Positions 36,113 to 45,200 of a stretch of 50,393 nucleotides of DNA are shown here, in pieces; within the stretch, counting starts at the first letter, position 1, and the number at the start of each line of letters is the position of its first letter. A program made the translations under genes and the position numbers. Where the stretch lies: the NCBI GenBank assembly GCA_029287455.1, contig JARFRB010000113.1, positions 1 to 50,393 on the forward strand. Reading direction: 5' to 3'. Below the pieces are notes generated by a model, which saw only the letters and a list, made by a program, of their open reading frames with translations, did no database searches and was not told the DNA's origin. The stretch comes from Pelagibius litoralis (lineage in GTDB: Bacteria; Pseudomonadota; Alphaproteobacteria; Kiloniellales; DSM-21159).

Positions 36113-36534
36113 ATGATTAGAAAGTCACTCATCGCTGCCGCGTTTCTGGCCTGTGCGTCGCCGGCCTTCGCGGAAAGCCCATTCCCCGCCGATGCGGAGG
36201 TTTACTTCATTTCGCCGAGCGACGGGGATACGGTATCCTCGCCCGTTCTTGTCGTGTTTGGTCTGAAGGGCATGGGCGTGGCCCCCGCCGGGACCGAGAA
36301 AGAGAAAACCGGTCACCACCACTTGCTGATCGACGTCGAAACCCCGACGGGTGAAGACCTGCAATACGGCTTGCCGGCCGACGATAATTTCAAGCACTTC
36401 GGTAGCGGCCAGACGGAAACAATGGTCGAACTGGCGCCGGGCCGCACACCTTGCAGCTGATGGTTGGCGATGCCAATCATGTGCCCCACGACCCCCCGGT
36501 CGTGTCAGAAGTGATCACCGTCACGGTTCAGTAG
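36113..36534 (+). pseudogene. DUF4399 periplasmic protein with a single-base frameshift near its C-terminus
   Basis: The first 110 residues have a signal peptide (MIRKSLIAAAFLACASPAFA) and a DUF4399 domain with YFISPSDGDTVSSPVLVVFG, GHHHLLID and NFKHFGSGQTE. The original frame ends at 36460 after GRTPCS. In another frame the expected end HTLQLMVGDANHVPHDPP continues to 36534. Inserting one C near 36445 gives one intact gene. GGGAGGT stands nine bases before the ATG. DUF4399 proteins are small, His-rich and periplasmic; their role is unknown, though metal binding is suggested by the His cluster. It is either a late frameshift or an error in the sequence. It ends next to the convergent P-type ATPase. 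Confidence 0.85.
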
Positions 36535-39276
36535 TTAAAGGAGCGGAGCCCGCGGTTCCCCGGCAGAGCGGCCGGGGGCTCCCAATCCTTCGCGGCGGTC
36601 GCGCCAGATCAGGAAGATCTGGCCGAGGATAAGCGGGAAGAGACTGGCGCTCACCACAAGCCAGAGGCTTCGCCAATCCGGAACCTCGAGCCGAAGCAAG
36701 CCAGCAAGCGGCGGATAGGCTACCCCCAGTCCGATCAATCCGATGCAGAGAAGAACCGCCCCCCAGACCCAGGGGTTCGCCGTCACTTCGTTCAGAATCG
36801 GCCGGTCCCCTGTTTCCCGCAGATTGAAGACGTGCCAGACCTGGGCCAAGGCAAGAGTCATGAAGGACACGGTAAGGGCGTCCCGATATGGCAATTCCAG
36901 ATGCTCTAGGGCGATCCAGAAGGCGCTCAAAGTCGTTATCGTAATGAGGCATCCGTAGCCGAAAACGGCGAACCATTGCCATCGGCCGAGCAGGAGTGTT
37001 TCGGGATGGCGTGGCGGCCGGCGCATCACTTCATCCCCGCCTTCGCACAGGCCAAGCGCAAGGGCGGGAAAGACGTCTGTTACCAGGTTCAGGTAGAGAA
37101 TTTGCAGTGGCAAGAGCGGTAGGGGTAATCCGCCAAGGGTCGCCAGGCTGACCAAGAGAATTTCGCTCAAGTTGCAGGACAACAGGTAGACGGCGAACTT
37201 CCTCAAGTTATCGAAAATAATCCGGCCGTAGCGCACTGCCGCCACGATCGAGGGAAAGGCGTCGTCCAGCAAGACGATCTCGGCTGCCTCGCGCGCCACT
37301 TCCGAGCCGCGCTGGCCCATGGCGATCCCAATGTCCGCTTGGCGCAGGGCGGGGGCGTCGTTAACGCCGTCCCCGGTCATGGCCACCACGTCGCCCGCGG
37401 CCTGATGAAGCTTTATGAGGTCGAGTTTCTGGCGCGGGCTAAGCCTAGCGAAGACCTCGGCGCGCAGGAGGTCGCGCCGGGCCTCCGGGGTATCGGGCGC
37501 GTCGCGCAGATCCTGCCCTTCCAGGGCGAGAAGCGATGGATCGAAGCCGACATGGGCGGCGATGGTGCGTGCTGTTTGCAGTTGATCGCCGGTCAGCATC
37601 ACGAGCCGGATACCCGCGTCTCGGCAGGCCGCCACCGCCGGCAGCGCGTCGGCCCTTGGCGGATCGATCAAGCCAACCAAGCCAACCAGTGCCATGTCCT
37701 CATAAGGATCGCTTGTTTCGTCCTTCGCGTTTCCCTCCGCGAGCGCCAGGACCCGCAGCCCAGTCGAGGCGAGGTCCCGGTTTAGCGTCAACCAGCGCGC
37801 TTGAAGATCCTGGGAGAGGGGTTGCGCGCCGGTGGCTCCAACGATTTTCCCACAGCGGGCGATCACGACTTCCGGCGCTCCTTTGATCGCGATTCGCGGA
37901 GCGCCATCCCGCGCGTGGAAGGTGGCCATCATTTTCACGTCTTCGCGAAAGGCGACCTCTCGAATCTCGGGGAATTGCTCGAGCAAGGCCGGCCTCTCCA
38001 GCCCGTCGGCCCGCGCTGCCCGCAAGAGGCCGACTTCCATGGGATCGCCGACTGCCTGTTCTGCCTCCGCCGGTCCCTGGACCGCGTTCTTTCGCGCGAG
38101 GCTCGCGTTATTGCAGAGCGCCATGATTTCCAGCGCGTGCCGCAGCAGGTCATCGCTATCGATCCCGGTCGGGCGGCCTTCGCGAAGGAAGGCGCCTTCG
38201 GTCAAATCCACTTCGCCGTCCGGCAAGGCCAGGCGCGTCACGGTCATGCGGTTCTCGGTCAGGGTGCCGGTCTTGTCCACGCAGATAACCGTGGTGGCGC
38301 CGAGGGTCTCCACAGCGGAGAGTCGCTCCACCAAGGCATTGCGCCGGGCCATGCGCCACAGGCCCCTTGCCAGGGCCAGGGTGGCCACGACCGGCAGGCC
38401 TTCCGGCACCGCCGCGACGGCGAGCGCGATGCCGGTCTCCAGCATCAGGATCCAGTCCTTGCCGCCCAAGATGCCAGCGCCCACGATGAGCGCGATCATC
38501 GCCAGCGTCACCCAGACAAGCTGCGCGCCCAGCTTCGCAAGCCGCTGCTCCAAGGGAGAGCGCTCGGACTCTGCTTGTTCGACGAGGCGCGAGATGCGCC
38601 CAAGCTCCGAGCCCATGCCGGTGGAGACGGCCACCCCTTCGCCCGAACCTCTGGTGACCAGAGTGCCCTTGAAGGCCATGTTGGAGCGCTCGGCGACGAT
38701 GGTATCGGAGGGCAGGGGCTCCAGCGATTTGCCAACCGGTGCAGATTCCCCGGTTAGCAGGGACTCGTCACAGGAGAGGCTGGAGGCCGAAAGCAGGCGC
38801 AGGTCCGCAGGCACCTGCTCACCGGCTTCGAGCGGAACCAAGTCGCCCGGCACGATCTCCTCCGCCGGAACGCGGCGGTCCCGACCTTCCCGGCGCACGG
38901 TCGCGAAGTGCTGCCCAAGCTTCCGCAGGCTCTCGAGCGACCGGATTGCCTTATATTCCGTCGTGAAGCCGATGGCTGCGTTGAGGACCAGCACGGCCAG
39001 AATAGCAACAGCCTCGGTCACCTGACCGAAAGCGGCCGACAGCGCCGCTGCCCCAGTCAGGAGCCAGACCATGATGCTTTGGAATTGCCTGATGAGAATG
39101 CGCCAGGTGGATTCCGGCTGAGGAGGTTGAATAAGGTTGGGGCCGTATCGCGTGAGGCGCTTGCGCGCCTCCGTGTCGCTCAGGCCTAGGCGAGGATCGA
39201 CGTCCAGACGCTCCGTCACCGCGTCGCCGCCAAGGCAATGCGGTGCTTCGACCGGCGGAACCTGGGTCGCTGGCAC
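36535..39276 (-). CDS. P-type cation-transporting ATPase, class II
   Basis: This 913-residue inner-membrane pump has all hallmarks of a P2-type ATPase. They are an actuator TGES loop (DESLLTGESAPVGKS, about 170-184), the M4 motif PEGLP (291-295), the phosphorylation site DKTGTLT with Asp334, the hinge TGDGVNDAPALR, and an M6 segment NLVTDVFPALALG. The PEGLP and M6 residues resemble Ca2+ or Na+/K+-type pumps, so calcium, manganese or a monovalent cation are possible. There are no N-terminal heavy-metal domains, which argues against a copper or zinc pump. It lies 86 bases after the multicopper oxidase on the same strand, which may be chance. Confidence 0.93.
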   Translation of the reverse strand: MPATQVPPVEAPHCLGGDAVTERLDVDPRLGLSDTEARKRLTRYGPNLIQPPQPESTWRILIRQFQSIMVWLLTGAAALSAAFGQVTEAVAILAVLVLNAAIGFTTEYKAIRSLESLRKLGQHFATVRREGRDRRVPAEEIVPGDLVPLEAGEQVPADLRLLSASSLSCDESLLTGESAPVGKSLEPLPSDTIVAERSNMAFKGTLVTRGSGEGVAVSTGMGSELGRISRLVEQAESERSPLEQRLAKLGAQLVWVTLAMIALIVGAGILGGKDWILMLETGIALAVAAVPEGLPVVATLALARGLWRMARRNALVERLSAVETLGATTVICVDKTGTLTENRMTVTRLALPDGEVDLTEGAFLREGRPTGIDSDDLLRHALEIMALCNNASLARKNAVQGPAEAEQAVGDPMEVGLLRAARADGLERPALLEQFPEIREVAFREDVKMMATFHARDGAPRIAIKGAPEVVIARCGKIVGATGAQPLSQDLQARWLTLNRDLASTGLRVLALAEGNAKDETSDPYEDMALVGLVGLIDPPRADALPAVAACRDAGIRLVMLTGDQLQTARTIAAHVGFDPSLLALEGQDLRDAPDTPEARRDLLRAEVFARLSPRQKLDLIKLHQAAGDVVAMTGDGVNDAPALRQADIGIAMGQRGSEVAREAAEIVLLDDAFPSIVAAVRYGRIIFDNLRKFAVYLLSCNLSEILLVSLATLGGLPLPLLPLQILYLNLVTDVFPALALGLCEGGDEVMRRPPRHPETLLLGRWQWFAVFGYGCLITITTLSAFWIALEHLELPYRDALTVSFMTLALAQVWHVFNLRETGDRPILNEVTANPWVWGAVLLCIGLIGLGVAYPPLAGLLRLEVPDWRSLWLVVSASLFPLILGQIFLIWRDRREGLGAPGRSAGEPRAPLL

Positions 39277-39362
39277 GGCGTAGGGTTCTCCGCTGTGTAC
39301 GGAGGTATGAGGTTAGCCGGTGATGCTCGGCCCCCTCAAGCGCCTTGCCCGAAGCGCTGCTT

Positions 39363-40805
39363 TTAGCCCTTTACGTGGAACCAGGTCCCCATGCCGGCCG
39401 CTTGATGCTCCAGCATGTGGCAATGGATCATCCACTTGCCTGGGTTATCCGCCACGAAGGCCACCGCGACCTCCTCTTGCGGGTCAAGAAGGTGGGTGTC
39501 CCGCCAGGGGGTTGCTTCCCCGGGCGCAAAGACCTGCGCGTGGTGGCCATGGATATGTATTCCATGCGGCCAGGACGTCTCATTAACCATCCGCAGCACC
39601 ACCGGCCGGCCTTTCTCAACCTCGAACAGGGGTTCGGGCGTCCGCCCCGCGATGCCGTTAAAGGCCCAAGCCATCCCGTGATTGCGCGCGAGTTCCTGAA
39701 TGCCCAAAAGCTCGCCCTTGTAAACAGCGCCCGTCAGGCCGCCCATGGCTCCACCTTCCATCAAGAGCGGCACTTCCAGCGCGCCCTGCGTGTCAGTCCT
39801 TTCCGGCAGCTTTCCGGCGGGAAGCGCGATCGGCGCATCCAGAGGCTGCGATCGGACGACCTCGCTCTCATGATAGAGGAAGTGCCCGGCGACCAAGCGC
39901 CCTTGGGCGGAAACCTCAGAGATTGCCGCACTTGACCCTGGGTCAAGCTCCATGTCGATCATAAGGTCCGCGCGCTGCCCCGGTGCCAGGCGGATTTCGC
40001 CGCCCGCGAGTGGGCTTGGAGTCACCGGCTGACCGTCGAGAGCGATCAGCCAGGGGTTATGCTCCTCCAAGCGCAAGCGCATGATCCGGGCGTTCGCGGT
40101 CGAAATCAGGCGCAGCCGAATGCGCTCGCCGCTGCGCACCGGCTGTTCCCAAATGTCGGCGCCATTCAGTGTCAAGACGTTGCCGAGGCGTCCGGCATGA
40201 GCGCGGTCGTGCAAGGACCCCATGCTGGCTTCATCGATTGCGCCGGCTTCATTCAGGCGCCAATCGTCGACGACCAGCGCTATATCGCGCTCCACCTGGG
40301 GCGGGTCTGACTCCTCTACGATCAGCACGCCGTACAGGCCGCGTGCCACCTGTTCCCAACTGCGGTTATGAGGGTGGTACCAATAGGTGCCCGCGTCCGG
40401 TGCCGTGAACTCGTAGGCAAAGTCCTCTCCGGGCTTGACGCCGTTCTGAGTCAGCCCGACCACACCGTCCATGGCATTGTCGATGCGGATCCCGTGCCAA
40501 TGAATGCTGGTGTCTTGATCCAGTTCGTTCCTGAGCAGCGCCTTGACGGATTTGCCCTGGGGAACGCGCAAGATAGGGCCGGGGACCATACCCTCGTAAG
40601 CCCACACCTCCGTCGCCGGCTCCGCCTCAGGCAGCAATTGCGCACTGGCTTTGCGGGCGCGAAGCGTCGTGAAACCTGCGTCTGGGGTCGCCGCTAAGGC
40701 GGGACGGGCACCCAGGGCGAGCAGGGATGCGCCAGCCCCTTTCAAAAGAGATCGGCGGCTGAAAAATGCTTGTGGAGATCGCACGGGTTCTTTTGCCTTC
40801 CACAT
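39363..40805 (-). CDS. Multicopper oxidase with Tat signal
   Basis: This 480-residue enzyme oxidises a substrate, such as Cu(I), Fe(II) or phenols, and reduces oxygen to water. The N-terminus carries a twin-arginine signal SRRSLLKGAG at 16-25, so it is exported folded to the periplasm. Copper motifs are HWHG at 102-105, HPHN at 144-147, then HGIHIHGHH and HCHMLEHQAAGM near the C-terminus, giving complete type 1, 2 and 3 sites. The last motif ends in Met, the usual axial ligand of type 1 copper. It belongs to the CueO/SufI-like three-domain group. Next to it are a periplasmic beta-propeller gene and a P-type ATPase gene. Confidence 0.92.
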   Translation of the reverse strand: MWKAKEPVRSPQAFFSRRSLLKGAGASLLALGARPALAATPDAGFTTLRARKASAQLLPEAEPATEVWAYEGMVPGPILRVPQGKSVKALLRNELDQDTSIHWHGIRIDNAMDGVVGLTQNGVKPGEDFAYEFTAPDAGTYWYHPHNRSWEQVARGLYGVLIVEESDPPQVERDIALVVDDWRLNEAGAIDEASMGSLHDRAHAGRLGNVLTLNGADIWEQPVRSGERIRLRLISTANARIMRLRLEEHNPWLIALDGQPVTPSPLAGGEIRLAPGQRADLMIDMELDPGSSAAISEVSAQGRLVAGHFLYHESEVVRSQPLDAPIALPAGKLPERTDTQGALEVPLLMEGGAMGGLTGAVYKGELLGIQELARNHGMAWAFNGIAGRTPEPLFEVEKGRPVVLRMVNETSWPHGIHIHGHHAQVFAPGEATPWRDTHLLDPQEEVAVAFVADNPGKWMIHCHMLEHQAAGMGTWFHVKG

Positions 40806-40908
40806 TTCTGGTCACTGTGTGAAGGGCTCAAATATAGGGCCGCAAGCCAAACAGTCAGCCCCGCAGCCCGGAGATTTGCGAGGGCGCTTACAGAAGCGGC
40901 GGGACGGA

Positions 40909-40941
40909 GAGCCGCCGGGACACCGCGCGTCCCGACGGCTC
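40909..40941 (-). terminator. Hairpin after the beta-propeller gene
   Basis: GAGCCG-C-CGGGAC, seven bases, and GTCCCG-A-CGGCTC make a 12-pair stem with one C/A mismatch. It lies 18 bases after the beta-propeller stop on the minus strand. There is no T run, so termination may be weak or Rho-dependent. Partial separation from the multicopper oxidase downstream is possible. Confidence 0.5.
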
Positions 40942-40958
40942 GCGCCTCAATTCACCGC

Positions 40959-42134
40959 TCAATGACCGGCGAAACTGTTCCACTCCGGTAGCAGAACGAT
41001 CGAATTCGGATTGAATCCGGCGTTCTTCAGAGTATCCATCGAGGCTACGGCCTCGCCTTTCTTGAGATCGATGACAGTCACTGAACCGTCGTTCATCTTC
41101 GGCAGATTCAGAAGCGCGTTCTGCACGAAGCCATAGCGCTCGTCCTTGGTGATCGCCACGTGATGGGCCCCGCCACCAGTCGGGATGGTCTTTAGCAGTT
41201 CTGGCTGCCCAACTCCCTTGCTGATGTCGAAGATATGCAGGGCTCCAGGGACGGCTGTGGTGACGTATAGGCGGTCCATTGCATCGTTGAAATACATCTC
41301 CAGCGCGATGCCGGCTTCGAGCGAACCGAAGTCGAAGACCTGTGCCGCGTCGAATTCCTGGTTCGCCTCGTTCCAGGTCAGCGTCCACATGGTGCCGCCG
41401 AACATGTTCGTTACAAAGGCCACGGGCGGTGAGGCGCCGGGGGCAAACAGGATCTCGACCGGTGCCTCGCCGGACCCTTCCGGCTTCTCGGAGAGCCGGA
41501 TCTGGCCGAGGACCTCGTAGGTCGTGGCATCCACCACGCTCACGATCTCGTCCGGCGTCTTCAGGTCGCCGCTGACGGTGCTGGTGACAAGGATCCGGTT
41601 GCTGGCATCGTTCACGCCAAGCCCATGCGGATAGGTGCCGGGCAGCTTGATTTCCGCGATGACTTCGTCGGTCTCAACGCTGCCAACGAAAACGTTCGCC
41701 GAGCCCATGCAGGTCAGGAACCAGCGTTCGTTCTTCTCATCGAGAATGACGTCCTCGCCCATCACGCAGCCGGGCACGTCGATGGTTTGGATGCGATAGG
41801 GAAACCGCTCGAGGCTCATCACCTGCAGCGGCGGATTGGCCAGCGAGGTGATGTAGGCCTTGGTCATCGTGCGGTCGTAAAAGATGTGGTGCATCATCTG
41901 ATCCGGCGGCATGGGGATATCCATCAAGACACGCCCGAAAGCCGGGGACTCCGGATCCACATCGACGATGGCAATACCTTCCTTGCGCTCTTGCGGCCCC
42001 GCGAGCTTCAAGGTTTTCAAGGACTCTGGGGTCTTACTTTCATAGTTCATCATCGCCAGAATCTCTGACTTTGCCGGCGCCGCGACCAATAGCAGGCATG
42101 CGGACAGCGCGGCCGTTAGAGATCTTGTTTTCAT
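40959..42134 (-). CDS. Periplasmic beta-propeller (YVTN-like) protein
   Basis: The 391-residue protein has a signal peptide (TAALSACLLLVAAPAKSEIL). Its body has repeating blades resembling YVTN/NHL-type propellers, such as YITSLANPPLQVMSLERFPY, VSVVDATTYEVLGQIRL and GSVTVIDLKKGEAVAS. Several histidines are clustered (DQMMHHIFYD and GGGAHHVAITKDERYG). The start at ATG 42134 follows AGGAGGAGG by about nine bases, while the open frame extends to 42458 with no signal. It diverges from the cupredoxin-like gene. A substrate is unknown; partner roles with a multicopper oxidase or other periplasmic redox proteins are possible. It is not a quinoprotein by any motif I can see. Confidence 0.75.
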   Translation of the reverse strand: MKTRSLTAALSACLLLVAAPAKSEILAMMNYESKTPESLKTLKLAGPQERKEGIAIVDVDPESPAFGRVLMDIPMPPDQMMHHIFYDRTMTKAYITSLANPPLQVMSLERFPYRIQTIDVPGCVMGEDVILDEKNERWFLTCMGSANVFVGSVETDEVIAEIKLPGTYPHGLGVNDASNRILVTSTVSGDLKTPDEIVSVVDATTYEVLGQIRLSEKPEGSGEAPVEILFAPGASPPVAFVTNMFGGTMWTLTWNEANQEFDAAQVFDFGSLEAGIALEMYFNDAMDRLYVTTAVPGALHIFDISKGVGQPELLKTIPTGGGAHHVAITKDERYGFVQNALLNLPKMNDGSVTVIDLKKGEAVASMDTLKNAGFNPNSIVLLPEWNSFAGH

Positions 42135-42264
42135 TATCTGGGCCTCCTCCTTGCGCGAGATGCGCAGTCTCATTGTATGCTCATTTCTGGCCTCCGGGAA
42201 AAAGTTACCGTTCTGAAACGATTTTCTCGTGGAGGCCGGCTCGCGCGATGGGTGAGAATTGGCC

Positions 42265-42651
42265 ATGCAAAGGATGCCGAAACGCAATACATGCTGGGTC
42301 TGGCGCGGCCTGATGGGGTTGTGGCTGTTTTCGACGGTTTGGCTTTGTGTGCCGGCGACCTCTTTAGCTGAAGAGCGGCAGTTCGAACTGCGGGTCGTCG
42401 AAGGCGTTCTGCAAGGCGAGGATGTCGTGCGGGTGACGGAAGGGGACACCCTGCGCATTATGCTCGACAGCGATCGTCCGCTGACGGTGCATCTGCACGG
42501 CTATGATCTTGAGGTTTCGGCGGCGCCCGGGGCGCCAGGGGAACTGGTTTTCGAGGCCGAATTCTCCGGCCGTTTCCCGGTGGAGATTCACGCCCACGGC
42601 AGCGACGCGGATCATGGCACCTTGGCCTACGTTGAAGTTCTGCCCCGCTAG
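42265..42651 (+). CDS. Cupredoxin-fold-like periplasmic protein without a type 1 copper cysteine
   Basis: The 128-residue protein has a signal peptide (WRGLMGLWLFSTVWLCVPAT) that probably ends at SLA/EE. The mature part is a beta-sandwich of about 90 residues: VVEGVLQGEDVVRVTEGDTL and LTVHLHGYDLEVSA, then FPVEIHAHGSDADHGTLAYV at the end. The cysteine and methionine of a type 1 copper site are missing; the histidines in HLHG, HAH and DHG could bind copper or another metal. It starts at ATG 42265 after GGTGAG and ends flush with the membrane protein gene (stop followed at once by ATG), so the two are one unit. Confidence 0.75.
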   Translation: MQRMPKRNTCWVWRGLMGLWLFSTVWLCVPATSLAEERQFELRVVEGVLQGEDVVRVTEGDTLRIMLDSDRPLTVHLHGYDLEVSAAPGAPGELVFEAEFSGRFPVEIHAHGSDADHGTLAYVEVLPR

Positions 42652-44100
42652 ATGAGGGCGCTTTCCACCTTGGGAGCCTTGGCGAAGCCGGGGCTATTCG
42701 TCTTTGCAATCCTCCTCGGGCCGGGCTGCGGGCAGGCCTTTGCTCATGCATTCGGCGCGCGCTATGACCTACCGCTGCCTTTCGGGCATTACGTGGTGGG
42801 GGCATGTGCCGTTGTCGTGCTGTCGTTTCTCATTGCAGCCGCAAGCCCTCGCTTCTTGGGGCGCAAATCACTTCCCTTCCAGGTGACTTTCGGCCCCTTA
42901 AAGGGGTGCCATTGGGTAACGCATTTGTTGCGCGGCCTTGGGGTACTGGCTTTCGGGCTTATCGTGGTGGCGGGGCTTATCGGCGCCGACTCACCGACGG
43001 GAAACATCGCGCCATTGCTCGTTTGGGTGATCTGGTGGGTGGGGTTCCTCTTCTTCTGTGCCTTTGTCGCGAACCTCTGGCCGCTTCTGGATCCCTGGAG
43101 GACGATCTTCGACTGGGCCGCTTCCCGCCAGCGGGACAAACCCCGGCGTAGCTATTCCGCTCGCCTTAGCGGCTGGCCGGCCGTGGTCCTCTTCTTTCTC
43201 TTCGCCTGGATGGAGTTAGTTGGAGGCTTCGGCGAGACGCCTCGGCTCTTGGCAATCGCAATCCTTTGTTATTCGGCGCTTGCCTGGGCTGCCATGGCGA
43301 TCTTCGGCCAAGAGATGTGGCTTGAACGGATCGATCCCTTTCACCGGGTGTTTGGACTGTTCGGCCGCTTCGCGCCGATCGGGGTGGGATCGTCGGGCCG
43401 AGCCATCATCCGGCTGCCGGGGGCTGGGCTGCTGGGCGATCATCCGCGCGACCTTTCGGAGGTCGCCTTCGTGGTTTTGGTCCTGGCTACGGTGACATTC
43501 GATGGCTTTTCCGAAACGCCTATTTGGGCCGGAATTCTCGAGTGGATATCGAATAGTCAGGCATTAAGGCCTGTTTTAGTGTGGATTTCCGGACTCGGCG
43601 TGAACCTGCTCGCCACCATCACCACAGCCGGTTTGCTTTGCGCTCCGATCCTGTTTCTCGGGATTTTTCTCGTGGTTTCTTGGGCGAGCGCGCGGCTGGG
43701 CGGGGGCGTGACCTGCGGGCAGGTGTCTCGGGCTTTCGCGCTTACGCTGCTGCCCATCGCCATCGCCTATCATCTGTCGCACTATCTTTCGTATCTGCTC
43801 TTGGCGGGACAGATGCTGGCGCCGCTAGCCTCGGACCCCTTTGGGTTCGGGTGGGATCTCTTCGGCTGGGCGGATCTGCGCATCGACATTTCGATTATCG
43901 GTGCGAAGACGGTTTGGTTCGTGGCGATCTGCGCAATTGTGGCCGGGCACGTGATTTCCGTAATCTTGGCCCACATCGAGGCCTTGAGGCTGTTTCCGAC
44001 CGCTGGCCGGGCTTTCTTGAGCCAGCTTCCCATGCTGGCCCTCATGGTGGCCTTCACAGGCTGCAGCTTGTGGATTATGGCGCAGCCAGTGGTGCAATGA
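42652..44100 (+). CDS. Polytopic inner-membrane protein, partner of the cupredoxin-like protein
   Basis: The 482 residues hold about ten to twelve hydrophobic segments. The N-terminus has a signal-like helix followed by HAFGARYDLPLPFGHYVVGA, which is a characteristic start. Later segments include LVWVIWWVGFLFFCAFVANL, WPLLDPWRTIF and LLPIAIAYHLSHYLSYLLLA. Related proteins have been labelled fenitrothion hydrolase in some annotations, but I would not accept that name here. The histidines and prolines in the loops may take part in metal or redox chemistry. The gene begins directly at the stop of the cupredoxin-like gene, so it is co-translated. A terminator follows at 44112-44140. Confidence 0.75.
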   Translation: MRALSTLGALAKPGLFVFAILLGPGCGQAFAHAFGARYDLPLPFGHYVVGACAVVVLSFLIAAASPRFLGRKSLPFQVTFGPLKGCHWVTHLLRGLGVLAFGLIVVAGLIGADSPTGNIAPLLVWVIWWVGFLFFCAFVANLWPLLDPWRTIFDWAASRQRDKPRRSYSARLSGWPAVVLFFLFAWMELVGGFGETPRLLAIAILCYSALAWAAMAIFGQEMWLERIDPFHRVFGLFGRFAPIGVGSSGRAIIRLPGAGLLGDHPRDLSEVAFVVLVLATVTFDGFSETPIWAGILEWISNSQALRPVLVWISGLGVNLLATITTAGLLCAPILFLGIFLVVSWASARLGGGVTCGQVSRAFALTLLPIAIAYHLSHYLSYLLLAGQMLAPLASDPFGFGWDLFGWADLRIDISIIGAKTVWFVAICAIVAGHVISVILAHIEALRLFPTAGRAFLSQLPMLALMVAFTGCSLWIMAQPVVQ

Positions 44101-44111
44101 TACCAAGCGAG

Positions 44112-44140
44112 AACACCCCCCGAAGGCATCGGGGGGTGTT
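44112..44140. terminator. Bidirectional terminator between the membrane protein and cold-shock genes
   Basis: AACACCCCCCG (44112-44122), a seven-base loop and CGGGGGGTGTT (44130-44140) form a perfect 11-pair stem in the gap between convergent genes. The T-rich tails are short, but the stem can serve both strands. Confidence 0.75.
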
Positions 44141-44164
44141 GCCGGTTTCTGTGAAGGCTTCGAC

Positions 44165-44374
44165 TTAGTCGACCACCCGGAGGTTCTCGGCGGAGGATTT
44201 TCCGTTGCGCCCCGGCTGCAGCTCGTATTCGACCTTCTGGGCCTCGGCGAGCGCGCTAAGGCCAGCGCGCTCGACGGCGGAAATATGCACGAAGACATCC
44301 TTCTCGCCGCCTTCCGGCGTGATGAACCCATAGCCCTTAACCTGGTCGAACCACTTCACGGTACCTGTCGTCAT
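44165..44374 (-). CDS. Cold-shock domain protein
   Basis: This 69-residue protein is a single OB-fold cold-shock domain that binds single-stranded RNA or DNA in the cytoplasm. Both RNA-binding motifs are intact: RNP1-like KGYGFITPEGG and RNP2-like DVFVHISAVE. Members act as RNA chaperones or transcription antiterminators; not all respond to cold. The start ATG at 44374 is preceded by a long leader of up to about 280 bases before the divergent gene at 44660, which could fold and control translation. A convergent terminator lies 25 bases beyond its stop. Confidence 0.93.
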   Translation of the reverse strand: MTTGTVKWFDQVKGYGFITPEGGEKDVFVHISAVERAGLSALAEAQKVEYELQPGRNGKSSAENLRVVD

Positions 44375-44659
44375 TGTATCTCTAGACCTCGTAAATGGAG
44401 TTCCCGCCGATCCAAAGCGATCTGGCCGGGGCAGTCGTAACGAAATTTCGGAGAGTTGCTCGCCGTCGGCGGGGCAGACAGAGCCAAAACGGCGTCACAC
44501 ACTAGCAGGCGAGGTATGGCTGCCATCCTGAAGCAATGCAAGGCCGTTTTCGGAGTGCCACCATGCCGGAAAAGCATTCCTTCGCCGCCTTGCCGTGCTA
44601 TTAACAGCTAAAGTCGGCAGCCGTGTTCGCGCGGCGGAACAATCTTTGGGAGTCATAAT

Positions 44660-45175
44660 ATGGTAGCGCGTTTCCTTCTTGCATTGATGGCGGTGACCTT
44701 CATTACCTCAACGGCTTGGGCCCGCGGCATTGTTAGCGAGGTCCAGTACTACACCGATATCGAGGTCCTGTTTTCGGAAAGCGCCGCCAAGTGCGGGTTC
44801 AAGGACGCGGAGGACTTCAAGGCACCGATCGCGGAGCGGCTTTCCAGCCTGGATGTTCCGCAAAACCCGGATGCTCGCACACGTGTGATCCTAAACATCA
44901 CTTCCAAGGCTTCCGGCCTGTTGGACCAGCGCTGCGTCGCCTTTATGGACTTGCAGCTGCAGGCCGACCTGGCGGCTGAGTTCGTGGACGCCACGGCGAT
45001 TCAGAGCAACGATGAGATTTTCTCGATCGCATCGGAGCGCGGCTACGTCTTCCCCGTGATTTTCTATCAGACCGGCGCGCTGCTGAACGAGTTGGCGCCC
45101 TCGATGCACGAGGAGGCCCTGAAGGCGCTCGACATTCTGCTGAATAACCTGGCGGACGCGCGGAAGCTGAGGTAG
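44660..45175 (+). CDS. Hypothetical periplasmic protein
   Basis: The 171 residues start with a signal peptide (MVARFLLALMAVTFITSTAW) with a likely cleavage at AWA/RG. The remainder has two cysteines (KCGFKDAEDF and QRCVAFMDL), which may form a disulfide, and many acidic residues. I recognise no domain. GGGAG stands seven bases before the ATG, so the start is good. A long helix with LNELAPSMHEEALKALDILL closes the protein. The gene stands alone between the divergent cold-shock gene and the convergent D-2-hydroxyacid dehydrogenase. Its role is unknown. Confidence 0.7.
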   Translation: MVARFLLALMAVTFITSTAWARGIVSEVQYYTDIEVLFSESAAKCGFKDAEDFKAPIAERLSSLDVPQNPDARTRVILNITSKASGLLDQRCVAFMDLQLQADLAAEFVDATAIQSNDEIFSIASERGYVFPVIFYQTGALLNELAPSMHEEALKALDILLNNLADARKLR

Positions 45176-45200
45176 CGCCAGACCCGCGAGGCCCCAGGCC

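Noticed and set aside
42135-42458. N-terminal extension of the beta-propeller protein
   Set aside because: The signal peptide and the AGGAGGAGG ribosome site both fix the start at 42134, and the extension would run antisense through the cupredoxin-like gene.
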